Shown here: positions 36,402 through 45,547 of the stretch, one piece after another
How positions within the stretch are numbered: the stretch's first letter is position 1
Layout of the letters: the number at the start of each line of letters is the position of its first letter
From: Alkalihalobacterium elongatum
GTDB lineage: Bacteria; Bacillota; Bacilli; Bacillales; Bacillaceae_F
Direction: 5' to 3'
Length of the DNA stretch: 64,000 bases
Assembly: GCF_019024285.1 (NCBI RefSeq)
Contig: NZ_WMKZ01000003.1
Coordinates: 1-64,000 of the forward strand
Program-made: the position numbers and the translations under genes
Notes under the pieces: model-generated
What the model was told of the DNA's origin: nothing
The model's database searches: none
What the model saw: only the letters and a program-made list of their open reading frames with translations

Positions 36402-37064
36402 ATGGAACCATACTTTTCTATAGGCCAGATACAATTACCAACCAAGTGGATTTTTATTGGCTTTAGTTTCATGGCAGCCTATATCGCTATGAAATTTCGC
36501 TTGAAAAACAGAAATTTAAACGAAAAACTGTTAATTGACTCGCCTTTCAATGTTGTTTTAATCGCGTGGATCGTTTGGAAGCTTAGTTACATCTTGTTTC
36601 ATCCAGTTTATGCCTTTACGAATCCATTAGGGATATTATATTTCAATGGAGGACAAAGAGGGATTGTATTAGCACTTATTGTTGGAGGTATCTATTTATA
36701 CTATCAATCTAAGAAACATAGAATGAGTTTAACCTTATACATTGATCTGTTATTAACGGGATTTATAGCTGGTTCAATTATTTTTTATACATATCAAGAC
36801 CAGCATAGCAACATGTTCCATGCAGGACAAATTGGATTAGCTCTATTCTTATTGGTCACTATTTACATTAGTATAAAAAAACTCGGGGATTGGCAACGTT
36901 TATCGACGATCATCTTAATTTATAGCTTAGGACAGTTCTTTCTACAATATTTCACAAATCATCTAACTGTATTTTTAACGTTTACGTTTGGGCAAGTCAT
37001 CTTTTTTTTCATCATTATTCTTACGTTAGTTTTTAAGAGGAAAGGAGGAGAAACAGATCGATAA
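36402..37064 (+). CDS. Polytopic membrane protein, Lgt-like but lacking the catalytic motif
   Basis: 220 residues with about seven hydrophobic segments. FNGGQRGIVLALIVGGIYLYY (residues 81-101) with the following basic loop resembles the central region of prolipoprotein diacylglyceryl transferase. The conserved Arg-Gly-Asn-Phe motif of Lgt is absent; the equivalent stretch reads GSIIFYTYQDQ. It may be a non-catalytic relative or an unrelated membrane protein. GGGAGGGG ribosome binding site. It is first gene of an operon with ccdA and a ResA-like protein, and its stop overlaps the ccdA start region. Confidence 0.65.
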   Translation: MEPYFSIGQIQLPTKWIFIGFSFMAAYIAMKFRLKNRNLNEKLLIDSPFNVVLIAWIVWKLSYILFHPVYAFTNPLGILYFNGGQRGIVLALIVGGIYLYYQSKKHRMSLTLYIDLLLTGFIAGSIIFYTYQDQHSNMFHAGQIGLALFLLVTIYISIKKLGDWQRLSTIILIYSLGQFFLQYFTNHLTVFLTFTFGQVIFFFIIILTLVFKRKGGETDR

Positions 37065-37767
37065 TTTATCTTTATTTGTTGCTTTTACTGCAGGAATGTT
37101 ATCTTTCTTTTCACCTTGTGTTTTTCCACTCATCCCAGCGTATATTGCCACGTTAACAGGATCTACGATTAGCGAAAATAAAGTGAATGTGATGAAGAGA
37201 ACGGTCATCATTCGCTCTATTAGCTTTATCCTTGGATTTAGTTTCGTGTTCATTATACTAGGTGCTTCTGCAAGCTTTCTAGGTCAATTATTTTTTGAAA
37301 ACCGAAACCTGGTTGAGAAAATAAGTGGGTTTCTAATCATTGTTTTTGGCTTACAGATGGCAGGTCTATTACAGTTAAAATTTTTAATGCGAGAAAAAAG
37401 GATGCAACTGAATAGTACTAGAAGGGGCGTTGGTCATTCTCTCGTCATTGGTATGGCCTTTGCATTCGGTTGGACTCCTTGTGTAGGTATTGTTTTATCC
37501 TCAATTCTTCTGCTAGCAGCGTCGGTTGAAACAATGGGGAGTGGGATGCTCTTGCTTTCGATTTACTCACTCGGTTTAGGAATACCGTTCTTCATCGTAT
37601 CATTTATTTTAACGTACTCACTTAATACCATTAAAAACGTTAACAAGTGGCTGCCCAAACTGAGTATAGTAAATGGCTGGATTTTGATTGGGTTAGGATT
37701 ATTGTTATTTACTGGTCAATTTCAACGACTTAGCGCCTGGTTAGCACAATTTAGTTTTATATCATAA
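37057..37767 (+). CDS. ccdA: Cytochrome c biogenesis/thiol-redox membrane protein CcdA
   Basis: 236 residues with six transmembrane helices. The two redox cysteines are in FFSPCVFPLIPAY (helix 1) and FGWTPCVGIVL (helix 4). CcdA carries electrons from thioredoxin across the membrane to exported thiol proteins. The first canonical ATG at 37096 would truncate helix 1. An AAAGGAGGAG ribosome binding site at 37041-37050 points instead to ATC at 37057, giving DNLSLFVAFTAGM before the first Cys, so a rare ATC start is proposed. It overlaps the previous gene by 8 bases. Confidence 0.88.
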   Translation: MDNLSLFVAFTAGMLSFFSPCVFPLIPAYIATLTGSTISENKVNVMKRTVIIRSISFILGFSFVFIILGASASFLGQLFFENRNLVEKISGFLIIVFGLQMAGLLQLKFLMREKRMQLNSTRRGVGHSLVIGMAFAFGWTPCVGIVLSSILLLAASVETMGSGMLLLSIYSLGLGIPFFIVSFILTYSLNTIKNVNKWLPKLSIVNGWILIGLGLLLFTGQFQRLSAWLAQFSFIS

Positions 37768-37784
37768 CAAAAGGAAGGGATAGT

Positions 37785-38432
37785 ATGAAAAGAAATATCA
37801 TTGTTATTGTTTTGTTAGCAGGTTTAATTACATGGGGCCTATTAGATTTACGAGGAGAAGACACGACAATAACAGCCAATGAAGAACAACTTGTTCAAAC
37901 GGATACGGATAGAAGCGATCAAACTTTACCTGAAACCGAAGAAGCTGACGTTGAAACAGAAAAAACTGCAGAAGAAAAACCTAAAGAAGAAGTAGTTGTC
38001 GGTTTGCAGCAAGGAAATTATGCGCCTGACTTTGAACTTGAGACATTAGATGGCGAGCTTGTGAAACTTTCAGATTTTTATGGACAAAAAGTCATACTTA
38101 ATCTATGGGCTAGCTGGTGTCCACCTTGTCGTGCAGAAATGCCACATATGCAAGATTTTTATGAAAAACATAAACAGGATGGAATTACCATCTTAGCTGT
38201 TAACTTAACGACGCTTGAACGAAACACTGCTGACATCGTTCCATTTGTAGAAGAAGAATTTCAACTGACCTTTCCAATATTACTAGACGTTGATGGAGAA
38301 ATTGGTCATATTTATCAAGCCTATTCAATACCGACCACATACATTATAGATACCAGTGGAAGAATTCAACATAAAGTCATTGGCCCGATGTCATATGAAA
38401 TGATGGAAAATTTTAAAAACAATATTGATTAA
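37785..38432 (+). CDS. Membrane-anchored ResA-like thiol-disulfide oxidoreductase
   Basis: 215 residues. It has an N-terminal membrane anchor (about 5-20), an acidic Glu/Thr-rich linker to about residue 72, then a thioredoxin/TlpA-like domain. The active site is NLWASWCPPCRAEMP (Cys112, Cys115) and the cis-Pro is in SIPTTYIID. It faces the outside of the membrane and would receive electrons from the adjacent CcdA. Roles for such proteins include reducing apocytochrome c heme sites and sporulation thiols. GGAAGGGATAGT precedes the ATG. Confidence 0.9.
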   Translation: MKRNIIVIVLLAGLITWGLLDLRGEDTTITANEEQLVQTDTDRSDQTLPETEEADVETEKTAEEKPKEEVVVGLQQGNYAPDFELETLDGELVKLSDFYGQKVILNLWASWCPPCRAEMPHMQDFYEKHKQDGITILAVNLTTLERNTADIVPFVEEEFQLTFPILLDVDGEIGHIYQAYSIPTTYIIDTSGRIQHKVIGPMSYEMMENFKNNID

Positions 38433-38546
38433 TTGTCTAATATACTTTAAAAGTGTAAAGTAAGAGATTAAAATAATAGATTCCAATACAAGTTCTAATT
38501 AATTTTAGTAACCCGAGTAAATAGCATTAAAGGCGGATGGTAAAAA

Positions 38547-39236
38547 GTGAATACAAAAGGTAAGTCGATTTTAATTGTTGAAGACGACCCGAAAATCAGG
38601 GGATTGATTAAGATTTATTTAGAAAGAGAAGGGTATGAAGTATGGGAAGCAGAAGATGGCAAACAAGCAATTGAAATGTATGATGTTTACGAACCATGCT
38701 TTACGATCATCGATTTAATGCTTCCCCAAGTTAGTGGTGAGGAGGTATGTCAATGGATCCGCACGGTGAAAAAAAGTGACAGTCCTATCATTATGGTAAC
38801 TGCCAAGGTGGATGAGAAGGATCGTATTAATGGTTTAAAAATGGGGGCAGACGATTACGTAACAAAGCCATTTAGTCCTAATGAACTTGTGGCAAGAGTC
38901 GAAGCTGTTCTCCGTCGTACAGCAAATCGTTGTCACAAGATCAGTTATCAAGGAATAACTATAAAGCCATACAAGGGTGAAGTAAACTTTTTAGGGAAGG
39001 AACTCTCGCTTACAAACAATGAGTGTAAGCTATTACATATGTTAATGAAAAATCCAAACCAAGTATTGTCTAGAGATCAAATGATTGCGGAATTGTATCC
39101 AAACGATGAAAAAGATATTACGTGGCGAACGATTGATGTCCATGTTAGAAACCTTCGAGAAAAATTAAAGCAAGTAGATGCCCCTGATTGTATTCAAACA
39201 ATAAGAGGGATGGGTTATCAATTCAATGCGTTTTAA
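38547..39236 (+). CDS. OmpR/PhoB-family response regulator
   Basis: 229 residues from GTG. The receiver (1-118) has EDDPK, phospho-acceptor Asp in IIDLMLPQV near 54 and the Lys in YVTKPFSPNE. The winged-helix output domain (about 130-227) has LSLTNNECKLLHML and WRTIDVHVRNLREKL. It overlaps the kinase gene by 11 bases and lies behind the ccdA-resA genes, perhaps in the same transcript (114-base gap, no terminator seen). Confidence 0.92.
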   Translation: MNTKGKSILIVEDDPKIRGLIKIYLEREGYEVWEAEDGKQAIEMYDVYEPCFTIIDLMLPQVSGEEVCQWIRTVKKSDSPIIMVTAKVDEKDRINGLKMGADDYVTKPFSPNELVARVEAVLRRTANRCHKISYQGITIKPYKGEVNFLGKELSLTNNECKLLHMLMKNPNQVLSRDQMIAELYPNDEKDITWRTIDVHVRNLREKLKQVDAPDCIQTIRGMGYQFNAF

Positions 39237-40317
39237 GACATTTTTACATCAGATAATTAAACGAAAGTTAATGTGGAAACTGACCCTTATTAACAGTATT
39301 GTAATTGGTTTGGTTATATGGTTAGTCGGTATTTCAGTGAAAGACTATGCTTGCTATTTAGTTGAAAAAGGAAATGTCCTTACCATAGAACAGCGTCTTG
39401 CATTTGTCGATAGAATGGACTCTTATCTTTTAACTGCTGTCATTCTGTCGGTTATCATTGCTGCTTTTATCCATTTTTACTTCATTTCTCGACTGCTCGA
39501 CCCGCTACACGCACTAACTAATGCAACTACAGAGGTTATGGAGGGGAAATATCCACAATTAGACGAAAGAATGACTCAAGATGAAATTGGCCAATTAACG
39601 ATACATTTTAATGAGATGGTCAATCATATAAAAAAAGTTGAAACGGATAGAAAAAAGATGACGAGAGATGTTGCCCATGAATTAAGAACCCCATTAACAA
39701 ATATTAACGGTTACTTAGAAGCATTAAGTACGGGGGTCATTGAAGGAAACAAGGAGCTTTATCAGTCCCTTCATGAAGAATCCTTACGTTTAACAAACTT
39801 AGTGGAGCAATTACGGCAAATGAATAAATGGAACCATGATCAGGAGGCCCGATCAGACTACGAATGGGTTTCAATGGAGTCTTTATTTGAAAATGTTTTG
39901 CGTCACTTTCATTTCGAACTTGAAAATCAGGCAATAAGAGTAGACCTGCAACTAAAATCTAGAAAATTATATGGAAATAAAAACGGTCTGATGCAAGTCG
40001 TGTACAACCTTGTCCAGAACGTGGTTCGTTATGACCAAGGGAAGTGGATAAAGGTCAGGGGTTTTGTCAGTGATGGCGAATACAAAATACAGATAACGAA
40101 CCACGGGTTACCGATACCTGTAGACTATCAAGACGAACCATTTGAACGTTTTTACCGTGCGGATGCTTCTCGAAGTCGTAACTCGGGCGGTTCAGGATTA
40201 GGTCTTGCGATTGTAAAAGAGATAATTGAGAGCCATAACGGGAACGTTGGTTTAGTATCAGAAGATAATGTTCACACGTTTTGGTTTACAGTTCCTTTAA
40301 CGAAGTCTAACACTTAA
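39226..40317 (+). CDS. Sensor histidine kinase, HAMP type
   Basis: 363 residues. Two transmembrane helices (about 15-38 and 64-85) flank a short extracellular loop of about 25 residues. A HAMP domain (about 86-138) is followed by H box MTRDVAHELRTPLTNINGY, N box LMQVVYNLVQNVVRYD and G2 GGSGLGLAIVKEII. The tiny extracellular loop suggests it senses membrane or redox state rather than a bulky ligand. It is paired with the preceding regulator. Confidence 0.92.
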   Translation: MRFKTFLHQIIKRKLMWKLTLINSIVIGLVIWLVGISVKDYACYLVEKGNVLTIEQRLAFVDRMDSYLLTAVILSVIIAAFIHFYFISRLLDPLHALTNATTEVMEGKYPQLDERMTQDEIGQLTIHFNEMVNHIKKVETDRKKMTRDVAHELRTPLTNINGYLEALSTGVIEGNKELYQSLHEESLRLTNLVEQLRQMNKWNHDQEARSDYEWVSMESLFENVLRHFHFELENQAIRVDLQLKSRKLYGNKNGLMQVVYNLVQNVVRYDQGKWIKVRGFVSDGEYKIQITNHGLPIPVDYQDEPFERFYRADASRSRNSGGSGLGLAIVKEIIESHNGNVGLVSEDNVHTFWFTVPLTKSNT

Positions 40318-40375
40318 CAGACAGCCTATAGATGAATTGTAAGCTCTACACACCTACAATTATAAAAGAATTCGA

Positions 40376-40407
40376 AAAACATTAGGACATCTAACTAATG
40401 TTTTTTT
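40376..40407 (+). terminator. Terminator after the two-component operon
   Basis: AAACATTAG / CTAATGTTT stem followed by TTTTCTT. Confidence 0.85.
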
Positions 40408-40448
40408 CTTATTTATTTTTCTCTTTTTAAGAGTTACACCGTTCCCAT

Positions 40449-40865
40449 TTACAATGATGAACGTAAATTCTTTTTTTCCAATATCCCAAGTAATGCATTT
40501 CGTTCTTTCTGAATTTCGGAAGCCGTTCGAACACCTAGTTTCCGAATAACGGGTAGTGGCGGACACCAACCTTGAAGTGCGTGCCTTAATAAATAGTATC
40601 CAATTACACCAGAAAATAAGTGCCAGCTTCTATTTTTAGTGATGCCTAAAATTGTCCCCATTAACATAAAGCTAGCTGCGGAAGTTTCTAATATTCTCTC
40701 TGTATCCCATTCTTGGTCCAATTCCATTATTCGCTTCAAAATGTCTTCCTTATTTTTATGGTTATATTTTTCAATCGATAACCGTGTAGTTTCTGCAATT
40801 TTTTGATTGATTTCTTTCATCGTATTCATTGGAACTCTTGCGGTTGTAGCAGGAAGTAATGCCAT
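40449..40865 (-). CDS. DUF2892/YgaP-transmembrane-like protein
   Basis: 138 residues. The C-terminal half carries the DUF2892 pattern: RILETSAASFMLMGTILG, then WHLFSGVIGYYLLRHALQGWCPP, ending LPVIRKLGVRTASEIQKER. This is the membrane hairpin found fused to or beside rhodaneses such as E. coli YgaP. The N-terminal 55 residues are charged and helical. It is transcribed away from the TusA-rhodanese gene, sharing its upstream region, which fits a role in sulfur handling (inference). Confidence 0.8.
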   Translation of the reverse strand: MALLPATTARVPMNTMKEINQKIAETTRLSIEKYNHKNKEDILKRIMELDQEWDTERILETSAASFMLMGTILGITKNRSWHLFSGVIGYYLLRHALQGWCPPLPVIRKLGVRTASEIQKERNALLGILEKKNLRSSL

Positions 40866-40926
40866 ATGTTTTCACCTCACTACGTATTATGAAATCAATA
40901 AACGAACAATATGCACCACGATGTAT

Positions 40927-40938
40927 GGTATTGATACC
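40927..40938. promoter_or_regulatory. Palindrome in the divergent promoter of the TusA-rhodanese genes
   Basis: GGTATTGATACC is a perfect-armed palindrome (GGTAT / ATACC) between the DUF2892 gene and the TusA-rhodanese gene. It has the half-sites of the CstR-like boxes but in the opposite order, so its role is uncertain. Confidence 0.3.
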
Positions 40939-41061
40939 CATTCTGAAATAACCATCTTTACATTAAATAGTAAACAGTCCATTATTTCTAAAAACCTAGG
41001 ACCGTATTAATTATGAAAAAAACATAATAATAAAATTGTTGTTTAGAAAGGAGGAGCTTTA

Positions 41062-41634
41062 ATGCAAGTTACTGTTAACAAGGTATTAGATGCTAAAGGT
41101 TTAGCGTGTCCCATGCCAATTGTAAAAACAAAAAAAGAAATAGATACCCTAGAACCTGGTCAAGTAATGGAGATTCAAGCGACAGATAAGGGGTCTACAG
41201 CTGACATCAAAGCTTGGGCCAGCAGTACTGGTCATCAGTATTTAGGAACTGTTGAAGATGGAGATGTACTAAAGCATTACCTTCGTAAAGCTAGTGCAGA
41301 GGAAGAAAAAGCAGAAACCACTCATCCTGATGTCACAAACCTTGATGAACTGTCAAAGAAACTAGAAGGTAATGAAAAAATTACCGTATTAGATGTTCGA
41401 GAATCAGCTGAGTTTGCTTTCGGTCATATTCCAGGGGCTGTTCACATTCCGCTAGGAGAACTTGAACAACGTTTTGAAGAATTAGACAAAAATGCTGAAA
41501 TTCATGTTGTTTGTCGTAGCGGTAGTCGAAGTGATTTAGCTGCTCAAAAACTTGCAGAAAAAGGATTTACAAACGTCAAAAACGTTGTGCCTGGTATGAA
41601 AGATTGGACTGGTTCGACTGAAAAAACGCATTAA
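41062..41634 (+). CDS. TusA-rhodanese fusion sulfurtransferase
   Basis: 190 residues. The TusA domain (1-75) has the active Cys in LACPMPIV near residue 17, and the rhodanese domain (about 88-187) has Cys in HVVCRSGSRSD near 152. It moves sulfane sulfur between carriers. The arrangement resembles the sulfurtransferase CstA of the S. aureus cst operon (not the carbon-starvation CstA at 9077), but with TusA first. AAAGGAGGAGC ribosome binding site. It heads an operon with DsrE and rhodanese-MBL genes. Confidence 0.9.
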   Translation: MQVTVNKVLDAKGLACPMPIVKTKKEIDTLEPGQVMEIQATDKGSTADIKAWASSTGHQYLGTVEDGDVLKHYLRKASAEEEKAETTHPDVTNLDELSKKLEGNEKITVLDVRESAEFAFGHIPGAVHIPLGELEQRFEELDKNAEIHVVCRSGSRSDLAAQKLAEKGFTNVKNVVPGMKDWTGSTEKTH

Positions 41635-41650
41635 ATAAGGGGGATTTCGT

Positions 41651-42040
41651 ATGAAAATTGCAGTTATTGCAGCTAATGGTGGAATGTTTGACGCCTATAA
41701 GGTTTTTAATATTGCAACAGCTGCGGCGGCTACTGACGCTGAAGTTGGCATTTTCTTTACATTTGAAGGGTTAAATCTAATTCATAAAGAAGCTCATAAA
41801 AATTTGCCAATGCCAGCTGGTGCCGAACATTTCCAAGAAGGTTTTCAGAGGGCCAATGTTCCTCCAGTCGATCAACTTGTTGGAATGGCAACTGAAATGG
41901 GAGTTAAAATGATTGCTTGCCAAATGACAATGGATGTCATGAGTCTAGAAAAAGAGCAGTTTGTAGATGGTGTTGATGTTGGTGGTGCTGTAACGTTCTT
42001 AACTTATGCGAAAGATGCAGATATTACTTTAACGTTCTAA
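41651..42040 (+). CDS. DsrE/DrsE2-family sulfur carrier protein (copy 1)
   Basis: 129 residues: [30 protein letters not shown], and [13 protein letters not shown] with the conserved Cys near 89, ending [19 protein letters not shown]. This is the DsrE2-like family that ferries persulfide sulfur with TusA and rhodanese. A second, highly similar copy lies at 48064. Sixteen bases separate it from the upstream gene. Confidence 0.9.
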   Translation: MKIAVIAANGGMFDAYKVFNIATAAAATDAEVGIFFTFEGLNLIHKEAHKNLPMPAGAEHFQEGFQRANVPPVDQLVGMATEMGVKMIACQMTMDVMSLEKEQFVDGVDVGGAVTFLTYAKDADITLTF

Positions 42041-42063
42041 TTTTCATAAAAGGAGAGCTTTTC

Positions 42064-43200
42064 ATGAGCCAAGAAACTGCGGTAAAAGGTATTTCAGTAA
42101 AGGAATTAACTAAAAAAATAATTAACGGGGACCGCGTGTTCATCCTAGATGTTCGAAATACGGGTGACTTTGATGATTGGAAAGTGGAAGGAAAAAATGT
42201 GGAGGTCATTAACAAACCCTATTTTGATCTAATTGAGAGCGTCGATCCGATTATGGACAAGCTTCCTAAAGGAGAACCAGTTTATGTTGTTTGTGCGAAA
42301 GGCGGTTCATCCGAGTTCGTTGCAGAGCAAATCGCAAATAAAGGATACGATAATGTCTTTTCGATTGAAGGCGGTATGAACGCTTGGAGTGAACACCTTG
42401 AACCAATTAAGGTTGGTGAGCTTACAAATGGAGGAGCAATTTATCAATTTGTTCGAATTGGTAAAGGCTGTCTCTCGTACTTTATTGAGTCCAATGGGGA
42501 AGCAGCGATTGTGGATACTGTTCGGGTTACAGCACCATTTGAACAATTAATCAACGAGCATAACGTAAAGCTTACCCATGTTCTTGATACACATCTTCAT
42601 GCTGACCATATTTCAGGCGCAAGAGCGATGGCTGAAAAGTACGGGGCAACGTATCACTTACCTCCAAAAGATGCTGAAGAAGTAAACTTTAGTTATACGC
42701 CTTTAGAAGATGGCAACGAGATTAAAGTCGGTGACGTTACTATTAAAGCGGTCTATTCACCAGGGCATACAATTGGTAGTACTTCATTAATTGTTGACGA
42801 TAAATACCTTCTAACGGGCGATATTTTATTTATTGATTCCATTGGCCGTCCCGATTTAGCAGGGAAAGCAGAGGACTGGGTTTCTGACTTAAGACAGACA
42901 CTTTATCAACGTTATAAAGGTCTAGCAGATAACTTAGTTGTTCTTCCTGCACACTATATGGGAATTAATGAAATGAATGAAGACGGAAGTATCTCCGAAA
43001 GTCTTGGAACTCTTTATGCTGAAAACCACGGATTAAATATTCAAGAAGATGACGAATTTAGGAGAACGGTTACCGAAAATCTACCTCCTCAACCAAACAG
43101 CTATCAAGAAATTCGAGAAACAAACATGGGAAAAATAACCCCAGACGAAGAAAAACAACGCGAAATGGAAATAGGACCAAACCGTTGCGCGGTTCGTTAA
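42064..43200 (+). CDS. Rhodanese-MBL persulfide dioxygenase-like protein (copy 1)
   Basis: 378 residues. The N-terminal rhodanese (about 8-118) has Cys in VVCAKGGSS. The MBL domain (about 125-330) has the mononuclear iron ligands [10 protein letters not shown], the PGHTIGS histidine and TGDILF aspartate typical of ETHE1-type persulfide dioxygenases. The C-terminal tail ends IGPNRCAVR with a conserved Cys. Such enzymes oxidise glutathione, CoA or bacillithiol persulfide to sulfite. In S. aureus CstB the rhodanese is C-terminal; here it is N-terminal. Near-twin at 48504. Confidence 0.9.
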   Translation: MSQETAVKGISVKELTKKIINGDRVFILDVRNTGDFDDWKVEGKNVEVINKPYFDLIESVDPIMDKLPKGEPVYVVCAKGGSSEFVAEQIANKGYDNVFSIEGGMNAWSEHLEPIKVGELTNGGAIYQFVRIGKGCLSYFIESNGEAAIVDTVRVTAPFEQLINEHNVKLTHVLDTHLHADHISGARAMAEKYGATYHLPPKDAEEVNFSYTPLEDGNEIKVGDVTIKAVYSPGHTIGSTSLIVDDKYLLTGDILFIDSIGRPDLAGKAEDWVSDLRQTLYQRYKGLADNLVVLPAHYMGINEMNEDGSISESLGTLYAENHGLNIQEDDEFRRTVTENLPPQPNSYQEIRETNMGKITPDEEKQREMEIGPNRCAVR

Positions 43201-43230
43201 TTGTTCTAAAAGTTTTCTTTGAGAGTCATA

Positions 43231-43256
43231 AAAGGTTGCGTAGTTTGCAACCTTTA
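43231..43256 (+). terminator. Hairpin between the persulfide dioxygenase and SulP genes
   Basis: AAAGGTTGC / GCAACCTTT perfect stem without a T tract; possibly a weak terminator or a processing site. Confidence 0.5.
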
Positions 43257-43291
43257 TACATAAAACTTTTATATAGAAAGGAGCAGCATTT

Positions 43292-44962
43292 GTGTTAAAA
43301 AAATGGATACCTGTTTTTGAATGGCTCCCAAGCTATGATCGATCCAATTTAAGTGGGGATCTTTCAGCTGGTTTAATCGTAGCAATTATGTTAATTCCCC
43401 AAGGTATGGCATATGCGATGCTAGCAGGACTCCCTCCGGTAATTGGGTTATATGCCTCTACAGTTCCGTTGATTATTTATGCATTATTTGGAACGTCACG
43501 GCAATTAGCAGTTGGTCCAGTAGCGATGGTATCTTTATTAGTTCTTGCTGGTGTTTCAACCCTGGCAGAACCAGGAACGGATACGTATATTTCGCTGGTT
43601 TTACTATTAATGCTCATGATTGGAATTATTCAGTTTTTAATGGGGGTGCTTAGGCTAGGTTTTTTAGTTAATTTTTTATCTCACGCTGTTATTAGCGGTT
43701 TTACATCTGCCGCTGCAATTATAATAGGTCTAAGTCAATTAAAACATTTACTCGGCGTAAAATTAGAAGCTGAAAAAGATGTATTTAAAATATTATGGGA
43801 ATCCTTTCAGCGCATTTCAGAAGTAAACCCAATTACCTTTTCAATAGGTGTTGCTAGCATTTTAATCTTAGTTTTAATCAAACGGTGGGTTCCAAAAGTT
43901 CCTGGTCCATTAGCTGTAGTTGTTTTAAGTATTTTAACGGTTTACATTTTCCAGCTTGAACGAGTAGGTTTAAAAATTATTGGTGAGGTTCCAAGTGGGC
44001 TTCCAATGTTCACAATGCCTCACATCCAAATAGCAGATATTTTAGCTTTACTACCGATTGCATTAGCTATTTCATTTATCGGGTTTATGGAATCAATAGC
44101 GATGGCAAAAGCTATTGCAGCAAAGGAAAAATATAAGGTCGTTCCAAACAAAGAATTAATCGGTCTTGGCTTGGCGAACGTTGGGGGCTCTTTTTTTGCA
44201 GGTTATCCAGTGACAGGTGGCTTTTCTAGATCAGCTGTTAACTATCAAGCAGGTGCTAAAACACCTTTAGCTTCGATGATTACAGCAATTCTCATTATAC
44301 TAACTTTGATGTTTTTCACAGGCTTATTTTATTACCTTCCTAATGCGGTACTGGCAGCGATTATTATGGTAGCTGTCTATAGCTTAATAGATGTAAAAGA
44401 AGCAAAGCACTTATTTCGTGTTCGTAAGTTAGATGGGTGGACTTGGATAGTTACGTTTATAGCAACATTACTCATTGGAATTGAGCAAGGCATCTTAATT
44501 GGGGTTGCATTTTCTTTAATTGTTTTTATTGCTAGAAGTGCTTATCCTCATATTGCTGAGTTAGGTTATTTAAAAGAAAAGGGTGTTTTTCGAAACATCA
44601 AACGGTATCCAGAGGCCGTAACTGACCCAGAGATATTAATCCTAAGAATAGACGCCTCACTCTACTTTGCAAACATGACATTCTTAGAAGACAAATTGTG
44701 TGAAAGAATTGGGGAAAAGCCAGAAATTAAATGGATCGTTCTCGATTTTACAGGTGTAAATTCAATGGACGCCGTTGCCATTCACTCTCTCGAAGAACTA
44801 ATGGAAACGTGCCAAAAAGGTGATATTCAATTTTTATTTGCGGGAGTCAAAGGTCCTGTAATGGATATTTTGAAAAAGGCTAAATGGGATCAAAAGTTTA
44901 AAAGGCAGTTAGAATATGTTTCGATTGATGAAGCATTAAGTGCCATCAAAAGGGGGGCGTAA
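43292..44962 (+). CDS. SulP-family anion permease with STAS domain
   Basis: 556 residues from GTG. The membrane part (about 1-420, 12-14 helices) has the SulP signature LSAGLIVAIMLIPQGMAYAML near residue 25, GTSRQLAVGPVAMVSL, and GGFSRSAVNYQAGAKTPL. The STAS domain (about 440-550) has ILRIDASLYFAN and VNSMDAVAIHSLEEL. Substrates in the family are sulfate or bicarbonate. The carbonic anhydrase gene 4 bases downstream favours bicarbonate, the sulfur setting favours sulfate/sulfite export or uptake; both remain open. Confidence 0.92.
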   Translation: MLKKWIPVFEWLPSYDRSNLSGDLSAGLIVAIMLIPQGMAYAMLAGLPPVIGLYASTVPLIIYALFGTSRQLAVGPVAMVSLLVLAGVSTLAEPGTDTYISLVLLLMLMIGIIQFLMGVLRLGFLVNFLSHAVISGFTSAAAIIIGLSQLKHLLGVKLEAEKDVFKILWESFQRISEVNPITFSIGVASILILVLIKRWVPKVPGPLAVVVLSILTVYIFQLERVGLKIIGEVPSGLPMFTMPHIQIADILALLPIALAISFIGFMESIAMAKAIAAKEKYKVVPNKELIGLGLANVGGSFFAGYPVTGGFSRSAVNYQAGAKTPLASMITAILIILTLMFFTGLFYYLPNAVLAAIIMVAVYSLIDVKEAKHLFRVRKLDGWTWIVTFIATLLIGIEQGILIGVAFSLIVFIARSAYPHIAELGYLKEKGVFRNIKRYPEAVTDPEILILRIDASLYFANMTFLEDKLCERIGEKPEIKWIVLDFTGVNSMDAVAIHSLEELMETCQKGDIQFLFAGVKGPVMDILKKAKWDQKFKRQLEYVSIDEALSAIKRGA

Positions 44963-44966
44963 ATTA

Positions 44967-45521
44967 ATGGACCAATTAGAATTAAAAAAAATGAATAAAG
45001 AATTCGTTCGGAAAATAAAAGAAACGGATCCCGCCTTTTTTGAAGAATTAAAAAAAGGCCAAACACCCGAATTTTTTGTGTTGTCTTGTAGTGATTCTCG
45101 AGTAAGTCCTTCTGTCATTACACAAATGCCACTCGGTCATATGTTTGTTCATCGAAATATTGCTAATCAAGTAGATATAAAGGACGAAAGCTTTTCAGCG
45201 AGTCTTTATTATGCGCTTAAACATCTTAATGTAAAGAAGATCCTTATTAAAGGTCATACAGACTGTGGGGGGGTAAAAGCAGCTTGGGCTGGATTGAACG
45301 ATGAGGAACTACAAGGCTGGTTATTAAACATTCAAGACAGCTTACCCCAAAATAAGAACGAGAAAGAAGTATCTATGGATGAGCTAACAAAAATCAATAT
45401 TTTAAAACAAGTAGCTCGTTTAAAAGAGCACCCCATATATATTAAGTACGGAACAGCTGTAGAAATTATTGGCTGTTTGTTTCACGTTGAATCTGGAGAA
45501 CTTGAACGAGTAACTCCTTAA
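44967..45521 (+). CDS. Beta-class carbonic anhydrase
   Basis: 184 residues. Zinc ligands are Cys41 in SCSDSR (with the Asp43-Arg45 dyad), His97 and Cys100 in GHTDCGG. The FVHRNIANQV segment is also typical. It interconverts CO2 and bicarbonate in the cytoplasm. ATG 44967 is chosen because AGGGGGG lies 8 bases upstream, straddling the SulP stop. Coupling with SulP suggests a bicarbonate uptake/hydration unit. Confidence 0.92.
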   Translation: MDQLELKKMNKEFVRKIKETDPAFFEELKKGQTPEFFVLSCSDSRVSPSVITQMPLGHMFVHRNIANQVDIKDESFSASLYYALKHLNVKKILIKGHTDCGGVKAAWAGLNDEELQGWLLNIQDSLPQNKNEKEVSMDELTKINILKQVARLKEHPIYIKYGTAVEIIGCLFHVESGELERVTP

Positions 45522-45547
45522 TCTTACGGTATTGACATGGATTGTTT

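Noticed and set aside
41062-41634. Calling the TusA-rhodanese protein cstA
   Set aside because: Its domain order differs from S. aureus CstA, and the symbol would be confused with the carbon-starvation transporter at 9077.
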